Below, one piece after another: positions 1-10,379 of a stretch of 64,000 bases of DNA; within the stretch, counting starts at the first letter, position 1, and the number at the start of each line of letters is the position of its first letter. Source of the stretch: Nectonema munidae (taxonomy: Eukaryota > Nematomorpha > Nectonematoida > Nectonematidae); assembly GCA_030549495.1 (NCBI GenBank), contig JAUIRK010000740.1:1-64000 (forward strand), written 5' to 3'. The position numbers and the translations under genes were made by a program. The notes beneath the pieces are model-generated. The model had not been told where the DNA came from. It saw only the letters and a program-made list of their open reading frames with translations, and ran no database searches.

Positions 1-430
1 ATGAATCTAGAGCAGGTTCTCGTGCATTTTGTGATGGACGTCATAAAATTAATAGAAAGCATTAGATTAAGAAAATCTCTAAAATTTTGTTTTCCCCAAT
101 TATATGAGTTTACATTAAAATCTCCAATAAATATTAATTTGTTGTTAATATTAATTTCTAGACTTTGAGCAAGTAAATTTATAAAATCATAAATGTTGTT
201 AGAAGGTGGGTAATAAACATTTATAATATAAAATAAAGTATTATGCAAAGTAATTTGAAAGAAACAGCTTCAAGACTAGGATCAGCAAAAGGAGATCTAT
301 AAAAATTAATATCTATAAAATAATTATAAATATATAGACCCACACCGCCCTCTTGACGAAAATATCTTTTATTAAAAAAAATTTGTAGCCAGCAAGACCA
401 TAAATATCATGTTCCTCAAAATTTTTTTTT
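1..430 (-). mobile_element. LINE endonuclease-domain fragment
   Basis: Reverse-strand remnant of the apurinic-type endonuclease domain of a non-LTR retrotransposon, running off the left edge. From about position 215 down to 1 one frame is open and reads like the C-terminal half of the domain: a VYYPPSNN segment (consensus VYRPP), then LIFIGDFNVNS holding the GDFN metal/catalytic motif, then a FLNLM..NFM..ITKCTR stretch (consensus ..ITKPTR). Positions 230-430 carry weaker matches to the start of the domain (a GGVGLYI segment) in another frame. No reverse transcriptase is visible because the element continues outside the window. It belongs to the Jockey/CR1-like endonuclease LINEs; exact clade unknown. 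Confidence 0.72.
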
Positions 431-600
431 TCGTGGTGAATATTTTTAATGGTTAAAGTCTTCTCGGAGTTGACGACCTTTTCGATTTTAACCAGATCTT
501 CAGCAAAAGCAGTTTAAGCAAAACTCTATTATTTTTTACTTTTTTGAAATTATTTATTTTTTATTCATAGATGAATTGAGGAGGGTATTAACTTTTGCAA
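431..600. other. AT-rich spacer, nothing recognised
   Basis: No coding or repeat signal that I can support. Confidence 0.4.
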
Positions 601-610
601 ACTGAAAAGT

Positions 611-782
611 TGGCAGATGGCCTAGTGGTAAGAGGGTGGGGTTTTGATCCAGATGGTGTGTGTTCAATTCTCAATCGTGACTATCCTTACCATCTGTCCA
701 GCTATGGAAGATTATTCTTCCCTATGGATGCGATACCAACAACTAAAAAATATGCCTTATTAAACTTTTATCATACCTCTGT
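611..782 (+). repeat. tRNA-like SINE candidate
   Basis: A box-like sequence TGGCCTAGTGG at 618-628 is followed about 40 bp later by a B box-like TGTTCAATTCT near 660-670. That is the spacing of the internal RNA polymerase III promoter of a tRNA. The flanking bases do not close a convincing acceptor stem, so a tRNA-derived SINE or tRNA relic is more likely than a working tRNA gene. The open frame across it is a by-product. Confidence 0.5.
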
Positions 783-889
783 AACCCATTAAGTACGCAT
801 ACGATTTATATTCAAAGTCATTGAAAAAAGCAGACGAAGATGAAATTACTTATGTTCCCAAATTGGAGCATTGAGACTTAATGGGTCAA
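783..889. mobile_element. TTAA-type MITE, family 1, diverged copy
   Basis: Starts CCCATTAAG and ends CTTAATGGG (inverted). It shares a long interior with the copies at 20520-20649 and 43608-43737: an ACGATTTATATTCAAAGTCA core, an AGCAGACGAAGATGAAATTA core and TTATGTTCC. The flanks are close to, but not exactly, TTAA. No coding capacity. This is the most diverged of three clear copies. Confidence 0.7.
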
Positions 890-1490
890 CGTAATTTGTG
901 ATGGGCTATTTTTATTTCCTCGCTGACTTGTTGCGAATCTTATGGTGTCAATACTCAATCAAAGCTGTAAATGAATGCCAAAAATATAAAAATTATAATA
1001 TATATAATTCCATATTTTTTGGCTTAACATCATCCTAATTATTAAATAATAAACCAAATTAGGGTAATTAACTGACCCAAAATATTCTACTTGTCAGTAA
1101 ATTAGTTTTCATACGTGATTTAACGTCAAATTTATTTTATTTTAAAATAAATTTATCTTACACAGCAATTCGAGCATGCTTAATTTGATTCTTAACATAC
1201 TTTTCTCACCCTAGATTTAATTTGCGGTTAGTGTTTGACTTTTATCATTCTGTTACAATTTTTGTCCCAATCGGCCTTTCTCTATTTCATCATGATAGTA
1301 TTTTGGTTAGTTTTATTCTTTGATATAATAATGATTTTATCTATCTAATAAATAGGGATGTCAATCTACTTCATATTATGCATACTAATTGGGAAAACTA
1401 AGCCCTAAATGAACTGAGCATCGTAATATAAATATATTTTATTATAAATATTATGAGATAACTTTCAGGCCTACAACATTAATTCTATTT
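890..1490. other. AT-rich non-coding stretch
   Basis: No open frame, splice pattern or named repeat is recognisable. Confidence 0.4.
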
Positions 1491-2200
1491 GAATTTTGAC
1501 ACTTTTTTTACAGTAATGGTTAAAACGTAGCCAAAAAGTGGAATCTACATGGTCAATTTAATTTTTAAATAAATTCAATAAAATGTGAATAAATCTTTGA
1601 AGAAAATTTTTAGGACGAAACTATAAAATTTGATTGACATTTTCACATCCTAATTACGATAATTGAATCCAAAAATGAATTCAGCCAGGTTTAATAATAT
1701 ATATAAATATAATATATGGTTTAAATAATATATTTTATTGAAAATATAAATTACATTTTATTAAATCATTTTTACTCGTCAACCACAAATATGATTGACA
1801 TTTTTCCACCCAAATTGCAAAAAGGGGGGTCAAGAAATAAAATCAGCATATTTGTTTTATTTAAAAAAATATACTTATTTAATTTTTGGATAAATGTTTT
1901 TTGGGGTACTTTCTCAGGAGTAAACCGAAAAATTGATTGACAACTTGGAAAAAATGACTCCAGAATTCAAATTTGAATGCTTGATTTAGTATAAAAATGT
2001 ATATTCTATTTAAAATTTGAATAATATCTTTGGAGAAAAATTTCAGACGTAAACATCAAATTTGATTGAAACTTTCAGGAATTTTTACACCCTAATGGCA
2101 AAAAAAGGATTCAGAAATGAAATCAGCATTATCGATTTGGTATTAAAAATTTAATTTAATTTAAAATTTGAATCAATATTTTTACAAATAATGGAATTAA
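1490..2200. repeat. diverged AT-rich repeat, several units
   Basis: Three to four diverged units recur here, each with an AAATTTGATTGACA-like box, a CACCCTAATTGC-like box, a TCAGAAATGAAATCAGCA-like box and a TTTAAAATTTGAAT box before a TTTTTGGAGAAA segment. The same order of boxes returns at 15030-15540, about 58730-58960 and about 63350-63540, so it is a dispersed repeat that is locally tandem. No coding capacity. Confidence 0.6.
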
Positions 2201-2940
2201 ATCATTAAGGAATTGTTTTTCACTTTTTATAAAAGAAAATTAACTTTTTAGAAGATTTTGCAAGCTATAGTTATAACCCAATAACTCTTTAGAAAAAAAT
2301 TCAATAAACTTTAGAACTTCTATAAATAAATAAGTATTTTTAGTTAAAACAAAACGAAACGAGCATGAAAACTTGATTATGAATAGTTAAGCAAGAATAA
2401 TGATATATCTTTTGACAATCGCAACACTTAACTCTCAGTATTTCATCAAAAACTTGACGAACAACACAGGGATTATAGTCAGTGTTATTCTTTTTCTATA
2501 TAAAATATTTTAAAAGTAAAATAGTTTTGAGAAAACAGTAGAAGTCATTAAGAATAGAATATATTAGTAGCAGGAGCGTGGCCCAGCTCAAGGAAGGGGG
2601 TTTCCATGTTACTTTTCTTCTTTTAAGATTAAGTATTAAACACAAATTCTTTTATAATAAAAAAATTTTTGTCCCTCTCCAAAAATTTAAAGGGATGTGT
2701 GGCTCTGATTAGTAGTAGTATCAGAATAACGAACATGTGAATTTGGGGAAGTATTTATACTAAGCAGAGATTGGTTGTGTGAAATAAAAATCAACACAAT
2801 GAGGAATACATTCCCATAATACAAAAATATTATTGTTGTCACTTTGAGGAACAGAAAAAGCCCAAAACTTAAAATATCCGCACAGTCAAAGGGAATTAAC
2901 TTTTCGTGACTCAACGATCAACCTTCCATTTATCTAATTT
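2200..2940. other. AT-rich non-coding stretch
   Basis: Nothing recognisable. The open frames here are short and lack family resemblance or splice signals. Confidence 0.4.
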
Positions 2941-2950
2941 GAAAAAACGT

Positions 2951-3236
2951 TGTGATGAAAACAAAAGTGAAAAGCTGGAGCTTTTATTCAACAAAAAAAC
3001 GTTGTAAGGAAAATGAATGATATCAAAATAACATGCATATATATACAAGGAAAAATGAATAAAAGTTGCCGAAGAAAGGACGATCAGAGTAGTATTTAAA
3101 TTAGGAATTATAAAAGTTATAACAGAGATAGATAGGGAATATATAACATTCAAATGATAAAATTATAGAAAAGACATGCATTCAAATAAAGGTGAAAAAG
3201 AATCACACAAAGGAATTGCACAATTTAAATATTACA
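2951..3236 (-). repeat. LTR of the gypsy-type element (3' copy)
   Basis: 286-bp repeat that is almost identical to 6354-6641. It starts TGTGATG and ends ATTACA in the given orientation. Relative to the reverse-strand element it is the downstream LTR. Confidence 0.93.
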
Positions 3237-6200
3237 ATCTTCCCCATCTTCAAAAAGAATCCTCGATCCCAAGTTTTCTGATAGGTTTCCGCTCCCTGCA
3301 CGAACGCCTCAGCCTTGGACTATCTGTGTCAGCATCTTCTTCATTATCTTTTTGATTAGCACCATGTACTGATGTCTCTTCATTTTCATCTGGTAAGGGC
3401 TCATCATCTATGGCACTTGGAGGCAGATATTTCAAGGCAACTGTGTTTTCCTTTCCATCTTAGTACCTCACGCGTGCGCATTCCGGATTTACTTCCAAAA
3501 GCTCCACTAGTTCGACCTGAGGTTTCGTTTTAGAAAGAATAGGAAATTTCTTTATCCATGCAGTCTTTGATTCAGAGAGGCAACATGGGAGTTTTGAGTT
3601 TGCTGTGCCTCTTTCAAACGTAAAAATTCTTTCATGAGGCGTTTTATTAGTCGTCGTATTGAGCAGAGTTCTTAACGCTTTCAGACTCTCAGGCAAAACT
3701 TCTTCCCACCTTTCAATCGGCAGACCAAAAGTTTCAGTTGCTAAAGTTATTGTCCTCCAAATCAAACCATTATAACGTTCACACTGGGAATTTCCTTGAG
3801 GATTGTAAGCAGTAGTAAATGTCGAGCCTATACCTCTAACTAAGAGAAACGATTTAAGTTCGTCAGAAAGAAAGGACTTACCTCTATCAGAATGTATGTA
3901 CTTTGGATACCCGAAGGTTGTAAACAGGTCTTGTAAGCAACTAATAACAGTACTTGATGATAGATCTTTGCACGCGTAGGCAAAAGGGAACCTTGAATAT
4001 TCGTCTATGATAGTTAGAATATACTTGTTTTTGTTGTTAGAGGGCAAGGGACCTTTAAAGTCAATCGACAATCTTTCAAAAGGTTTAGTAGACTTGATAA
4101 TGTGATGTTGGTCAGAATTGTAGAATCTTGGCTTACACTTTCGACATACTTGGCAGTTATTTGTTAAAACTTTGATTTCTTCCATCGAAAAAGGTAAGTT
4201 ATTTTCTCTTACATAGTGGTGCATTCATCGGATTCCTGGATAAATCAAATGATTGTGCAGTCGTTGTAAATCTAAGGATTGTTTGGAGACGGTGCAAGAC
4301 CTTGATAGTGCATCAGCTGATACGTTTTCTATTCCAGGGCGATATTTGATGTCAAAGGGATAAGAAGCTAGTTCCAAGCGCCAACGCATCATTTTGTCGC
4401 TTTTTATTTTGCTTTTACCACGTGGGTCAAATATATAAGAAATAGCTTTTTGATCCGTCACCACTGTGAATTTTTGCCCAACTAAAAAGTGCTTCCAATT
4501 GCGTATGGCCTCAACAATGGCGAGAGCTTCTTTTTCCACTATGTGTGTATTTTTCTCAGCAGAATTTAGTGTTTTTGAAAAGAAACCAACTGGTCTCCCT
4601 TCTTGTAAAAGACAAGCAGCAATTACTTTATTAGATGCGTCTCCAAAACGAGTGGTTTACCTTGTTCAATTGCTCTTAGAGTGGAATCTTTAATCTCTTC
4701 TTTCAAGGATTTTATTACTTTTCTTTGTTCAGTGTCAAAGGAAAAGATGAAACTTTTGTAAGTGGCTGTATCTTTTTCGAAAAGTCGCGAATCCACTTCG
4801 CGTAGTATGAGAAGAATCCCATCATTCTTTTTAGCTCAGCAGTAGATCTTGTGATGGACATCTCCATCAAAGGCTTTACACGATCTTGGTCAGGTCTTAA
4901 TTGTCCTTTGCTAATCTCATATCCGAGAAATTTAATATGCGTTAGACAGAATTTACTTTTGTTCCAATTTATCCTAAGGGAGTTTGCCTTGATCGCATCA
5001 AAAAGCAGCTTCAGATGATGGTTTTGCTCTTCCAAGGGAGAATTTGATTCTTCAATGACTCCAGCTTCCAATAATAGAGAAATTTCAGATTTAATAAAAT
5101 TTTGCCGTTTTTGTAGCGATAGGTTTACACTCGGGAGTTAGGAACTTGAAAGTTTTATTTCAGAGTACTTCTTAGTTGCACAATTCTTTTGAGGACCATT
5201 AACTCCACAAGGAAACGAAAAAGATATAGGAACATTCTTTCCTCCCAGACTAATTTTTACCTCGTTATGCTTTTTCATCATTGAAACATCATTCCCAAGA
5301 TAACTTGTTTCCATAAATCGGGCAAGACTAAGAATTCTTCATCTTCATACAACCGGTTATGAACACGTAACGACGCCTTAACTTTTCCAAGTACCTGGAT
5401 TTTAAAACGACAAGAAGCCATACTAACCTGTTCTTTGCATGGGAGCAACTTTATTTTTAGAGATATTGCAGTCTTTTTGTCAATAAAATTGTCTGTACTC
5501 CCTGTATCCAAGAGTGCGTAGCATTTAGCACCATTTAGAAATACAACACTTTTCCAGCTGGAGTGAGTAAAGCTTCGAGAGAAATTTTTGCGATGATTTG
5601 CAAACCTTGCTGAAATGACCAATCTTTTTGCATTTAAAACATGTTTGAGTTTTTGCTGGACAGAGTTCTCTTTGGTCCTTCAAAAATAACATTTACCAAC
5701 TTTAGACGGCATTGTAAAGGAGGTAAACTTCTTGTTGAGTGTGATTACTAGTAGAATCTTCAAGATGCTCGTCCTTTGAAGCTGCGGCTAATTGTGTGGA
5801 ATTTGTATCATATTTCTATTGATTGCTGGCTCCATAGCTCTTGTTTGATTTATTGCTGTTTCAAGGTCCAACTTTGGATTCTCCAACAAACGGGTTCGGA
5901 TTGCAGTATTCCTGAGACCAAAAATTAAGGAATCCCTTATAAATAGATTTTTGTGTTCATCCGCAGTAACTGCTTTAAAATTGCAATTAATGGATAAAAC
6001 CTTTAATGTATGAAAAAAAGAGTCTATAGTTTCCCCGGGTTGTTGGATTCTTGTTGCGAGAAGATGTCTTGCGTGAACTTCGTTGGGTGTTTTGACATAT
6101 GCGGTTTCCAGTTGTTCAATAGCCAACTCGTAACTGGTAGCGTCTTGAACAGTCTCTGCAACGTCAGCTTCCAAATGCAGAAGTAATAATTCTAGTTTGT

Positions 6201-6353
6201 TTGGGTTAAGCCCTTCTAAACATTCAAGATAGTAGGCGAAACCTCTAAACCAGTGTTTCCAAAGTTTTCCGCTTTGTTCATCGTTGGTTGATATAGTGAA
6301 TTCCTTAGGTTTGATGATCTTGTAAAAAAAATAGTTTATTTGTTGAATAAAAT

Positions 6354-6641
6354 TGTGATGAAAACAAAAGTGAAAAGCTGGAGCTTTTATTCAACAAAAG
6401 AACGTTGTAAGGAAAGTGAATGATATCAAAATAACATGCATATATACAAGGAAAAATGAATAAAAGTTGCCGAAGAGAGGACGATCAGAGTAGTATTTAA
6501 ATTAGGAATTATAAAAGTTATAACAGAGATAGATAGATATGGAATATATAACATTCAAATGATAAAATTATAGAAAAGACATGCATTCAAATAAAGGTGA
6601 AAAAGAATCACACAAAGGAATTGCACAATTTGAATATTACA
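6354..6641 (-). repeat. LTR of the gypsy-type element (5' copy)
   Basis: 288-bp counterpart of 2951-3236, differing by a handful of substitutions and very small indels. It is followed directly by AACGT, the same five bases that precede 2951. Confidence 0.93.
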
Positions 6642-7316
6642 AACGTCAATATAAATTCTAAAAAAAATGGATTTATTATAAAAAACAAACATAGAGCGAG
6701 AAATTATGATCAGCATACAATTTGTTATAACAAATTTAACATCCCTTGAAATAAATAGTATTAGGATCTTTTCGCTTTCACTGCCGCAAAAACTATGAAA
6801 CCAAAATACACTTTTCTAATGCAGTTTTTTATGCTCTTTCAGAAAATGTAGTTATTTTTTTTTCGAGAAATGAAAAATAAAAAAGTTATGGCTATTTAAA
6901 ATTGTTTATTTCCTATCCTCAACAATAAACCTAATGTTATTTCAGACCCTTTGCACTGTTTCAGATAAGTTATTGTTTAAATTTTTAAAGAAAAATCCAA
7001 TCTCTCAGATTTAGACTTAAACAAATTTTTCAAGTGAATAAAGTTATCCTTACTATTTTCAGTTAATCCTTTGTCATGAGAAATACAAGAAAAATTATGA
7101 TCTGAAAGTTAAATTAGCGTTAGTAATTTTAAGCAAACTGCTAGTTATACATAAAACAAAATATTGATTCAGGTGGAAGAAGAAAAGGAAGAAGAAAAGT
7201 TTATTTCGAAAAATTCAAAAGGGATAGTATAAAAAAAGGCAATTTTGCTTAAGTAACATAACACATTTATTATTAGCAAAATTGAGGCAAATGCCTGCAA
7301 GATTTGCATCTTGAAA
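6642..7316. other. AT-rich non-coding stretch
   Basis: No gene or named repeat recognised between the LTR element and the LINE. Confidence 0.4.
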
Positions 7317-8990
7317 TTAAGCAAAATAATACAATCTCCTAGACGGCCAAACTGCATCCAGTTTGTTTTTAAAGTCATTCAACGTAGTAGAATTCACAAC
7401 TTCACTGGGCAAAGAATTCCAATCTTCAAAAGCTCTTTGTGTTAGAAATGTTTGCCAATACTTGTTCTGGAAACTTTCAGCTTTAAATTTGAAGAGAAAT
7501 TCTTGTTGAAAAGCCAGCAGGACATCTTCTTTTATTATCATATTTTTCTTTACAATGTTGAAAATCGTAATCATTTCATTTCTCTTTATTCCAATAATAA
7601 AGCGAAGGTAAGTTCAAAACTTTCGTTCTTTTGGAATAAGGAAAATTTCTCATAGCAGGTAAACTTTTTGTTAAGTTTCAATTTTCTTGACATTACTCGC
7701 AGAGATATCCCCATAAATCACATTTGCTTATTCAAGAATTGGTTTTACCAAGGACTTGAAAAGGTGTACAGCAATTTCACTGTTTGATATTACAAAAGTA
7801 TTTTTCAACATATGTATCGTTGAGTATGCCTTTTTCACAACTTTTGAAACATGGAGATTAAAATTCAGATTTGAGTCGATTATTAACCCCAAGTCATTGT
7901 GCTCATGAACTTTAGACAAAGTCACACCACCTAAAAAAATTGATCATAATTTGGTTTTCCAATTTGAAGATGCTGGCACTTGGATAAGTTGAAGCTCAAG
8001 TTCCATTTTATAGACCATTCATATAAACAAAATAAATCGTTCTGTTACGATGCATTTGAATTTTTCCGAGTAGTTAAACAACTTGATTTCATCAGCAAAA
8101 ACTTTTACAAATGAACTCAAGTCGAAAGTAACATCGTTGATGAAAATTGTAAAAAACAATGGTCCTATCACAGAACCCTGTGGCATTCCACTGATAATTA
8201 GACAACTGTTTGATGTTATTCCATTCAAACGGACTACGTGTTTTCTATTAAAAATATAATCTTTGAGCCAAGATAAAAGTTTGCCATCAATTCCGAAAAA
8301 TTTTAACTTTAGAACAAGCCTATTATGAGGAACCCTATCAATGGCTTTTTGGAAATCCAAGTAAAGAACGTTAATAGTTTTACTTTCGTTCATTGTTAAG
8401 GTTACCTCATTTTAAAATTTGATAAGTTTGGATATTGTCGACTTTTTCGGGAGAAAGCCATGCTGATGAGGAGATAAGAGATTATTATTTACTATATGAT
8501 AAAAAATTTTGTCTTTAATAATGGATTCAAAAATTTTAAACACTACTGAATTCACACAGATAGGTCCGTAGTTGGACAATTGTTTTCTATCACCCTTTTT
8601 AAAAACGGGAGGCTACTTATTTTCCAATCATCAATAAGTTTAGATCCTTCCAAAGATTTATTAAATAAAATTGTCAAGGGTTCTTTCAGAACATTAGCTA
8701 GCTTTTTTAGAAAAAACGGAGAAATTTCATCAAGTCCTATAGATTTTGATGTGTCTAACTTGACAAGCTTATCAAAGACTTCATTCTCTGAAATAATTAA
8801 TGCTTCTAATGTTTTAATATTGAATGTTTTCAAATGATTAATTGGTACTTCACTTTCTACTTTGTAAATCGAAGCCAAATATTGATTGAAAGCTTCGCGT
8901 AAAAATTCTTTTTCTATAATATTGCTGTCATGTTCATCAACTATTGTTTGAAGATCCAGTGGTCTCTTTCTTTTTTTATTAATATAACTC
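7317..8990 (-). mobile_element. LINE ORF2 remnant, CR1/Jockey-like reverse transcriptase
   Basis: Reverse-strand remnant of a non-LTR reverse transcriptase in four overlapping or adjoining frames. In order it shows a fingers region (8878-8552; KLDTSKSIGLDEISPFFLKK resembles the usual K..KS.G.D.I....LK) and the palm (8393-8019; YLDFQKAIDRVPHNRL, then GMPQGSVIGPL, then FADEIKLF where the family has FADD). The thumb follows (7925-7728; HNDLGLIIDSNLNF), then the C-terminal tail (7574-7317; FEDWNSLPSEVVNS). The altered catalytic box FADE and the split frames show it is dead. No endonuclease part is visible, so it is probably 5' truncated. Confidence 0.88.
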
Positions 8991-9077
8991 CAGGTAATTT
9001 TGAGTTTACTTCTATAATTTTTTTAAATATTAAGCTCATACTTAATTCTAAGTTTTTTTTATTTATTTATTTTTTTT

Positions 9078-9214
9078 ATAGGGTATTTTCATCGAGAAGG
9101 CAGAATTGCGCCGCTTGTATCGAACTATGAGCAAAGCAGGCTTGATGCGGAATTGAACCTAAGAGCTTGAATTATCGAATCCAGCATCTAACAAACCCTA
9201 CTCACGCCCCAATT
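9078..9214 (-). repeat. tRNA-derived SINE, family A, copy 1
   Basis: Read on the reverse strand, the head near 9214 leads to a B box-like GGTTCAATTCC, then a TAGTTCGATACAAGC segment and a tail CTTCTCGATGAAAATACCCT. The second half is shared with 56028-56137 and the tail with 49884-49940. It lies just upstream of the LINE remnant on the same strand. Confidence 0.6.
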
Positions 9215-9894
9215 CAAGTTCTCGGGTGAGTTTCCTTATCTGATCAGATATTTTCTTGCCTTCTTCCTTATAACTTATTTTACCAAACTTTTTGAAAAGA
9301 GAAAACATTTTTAGCTTTGTTTTTAACAACAAAACAGATTTATGGTTCACATACGGTGTGAGTCTTAGAATGGGATAACGAACATGAGAAATGGAACATA
9401 TAAGATAAGTATGATTCACGTTTCACAAAACAAAATAGTGACAAAAGTACAGAAGCAATGAAAAAAACATAAATATTTCCAAAAAAAACATCCATTTTGG
9501 TTTAACAAAATACATTTTGTGATATTTGCGAGGTCATGCAGAAGGCAAACATAGACGCTGTTATGCCTAACCAATTAAAGAGAAAAAGGAAATGAATAGA
9601 AGAGAATTTATTTGGCATAAATGAAAAAATAAAAATTTCTTGTTGGTAACAAGAAAATATAAAATTAGGTTCTTAGACAGATATAGGATGCGAGGATAAG
9701 CGAAAGGCCGAAGGGCCTCTGAGATGATCAATCTTACATATAAAAATATTTACAAAAAATCATTGTGGAGTATAAGATATGGGATCACGTAAAGTAAGCA
9801 CATTGCGTTTAATTGGAATACAGTGCAATAGAAATAAAGCATTAAGGTGTATGCAAGTAAACTTATGAAGAATATAATTTCATTTCACTCATTT
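9215..9894. other. AT-rich spacer with a short GC-rich hairpin
   Basis: No gene recognised. A small inverted repeat, AGGCC...GGCCT, lies near 9704-9719. Confidence 0.35.
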
Positions 9895-9940
9895 TTAACG
9901 CACTGAAGAAGACAGATTGAGTCTGTTGAAATATTTGCTA
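9895..9940 (+). ncRNA. hammerhead-ribozyme-like motif (tentative)
   Basis: The order CTGAAGA (9903-9909), a short stem (ACAG pairing with CTGT) closed by an AT-rich loop, then GAAAT matches the conserved CUGANGA-stem II-GAAA core of hammerhead ribozymes. Such motifs are known in Penelope-like retroelements and in small retrozymes. I cannot show stems I and III convincingly by eye, so this may be chance or a decayed copy. Confidence 0.3.
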
Positions 9941-10379
9941 CAATACTACTCCTTTTAGTACCAAATAAAAGTTAAAAACTTTGATTTTTACATTATTCAC
10001 TAAGAATATAATTGATATATATTTACAATACATTGGTAGAAGAGTAAGCATAAATATAAAAAATATGAATAATGATATAGATACAGAAAACTAATCATGT
10101 TAAAATTGCTGCTTTTAACCAGTCAAACTTTCATACAAGTATAACCGTTAGATATGGAGCAAGAAGACTCATACTCTGAAGAATATGTATTTTTTAGATC
10201 ATTTTTCAATTTAGAATAGGGAAACCATATGTCAGTTCGAATTGTGAAACATTGCGAGTTTATGGCGTAGAGATTGTTTAGAGTTGGATAATCTAAAGGA
10301 AGGGACAGACAAAAAAGAGAGAAATCTGGGAGAAGTACTATGTATTTCAAAATTAAAAGAAATAATACCGTTAAAATAT

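Larger units (their letters stand above)
2951..6641 (-). mobile_element. Ty3/gypsy-type LTR retrotransposon, broken
   Basis: Fossil LTR element on the reverse strand, about 3.7 kb. It has two near-identical LTRs (2951-3236 and 6354-6641) that begin TG and end CA, and the direct repeat AACGT lies immediately outside both ends, the expected 5-bp target duplication. Read on the reverse strand the interior has a gag-like region (about 5.8-6.2 kb), a retropepsin-like region with a DTGS motif (about 5.3-5.6), reverse transcriptase (about 4.7-5.1), RNase H (about 4.2-4.5) and an integrase core with a basic tail (about 3.25-4.2). The order protease, RT, RNase H, integrase places it in Ty3/gypsy. A purine-rich tract adjoins the 3' LTR. 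It is clearly broken, with about five or more interruptions. The very similar LTRs suggest a fairly recent insertion. Confidence 0.93.

Noticed and set aside
611-682. A genuine tRNA gene
   Set aside because: A and B box-like motifs are present, but I could not form a proper acceptor stem or a clear anticodon arm; a SINE or relic explains it better.
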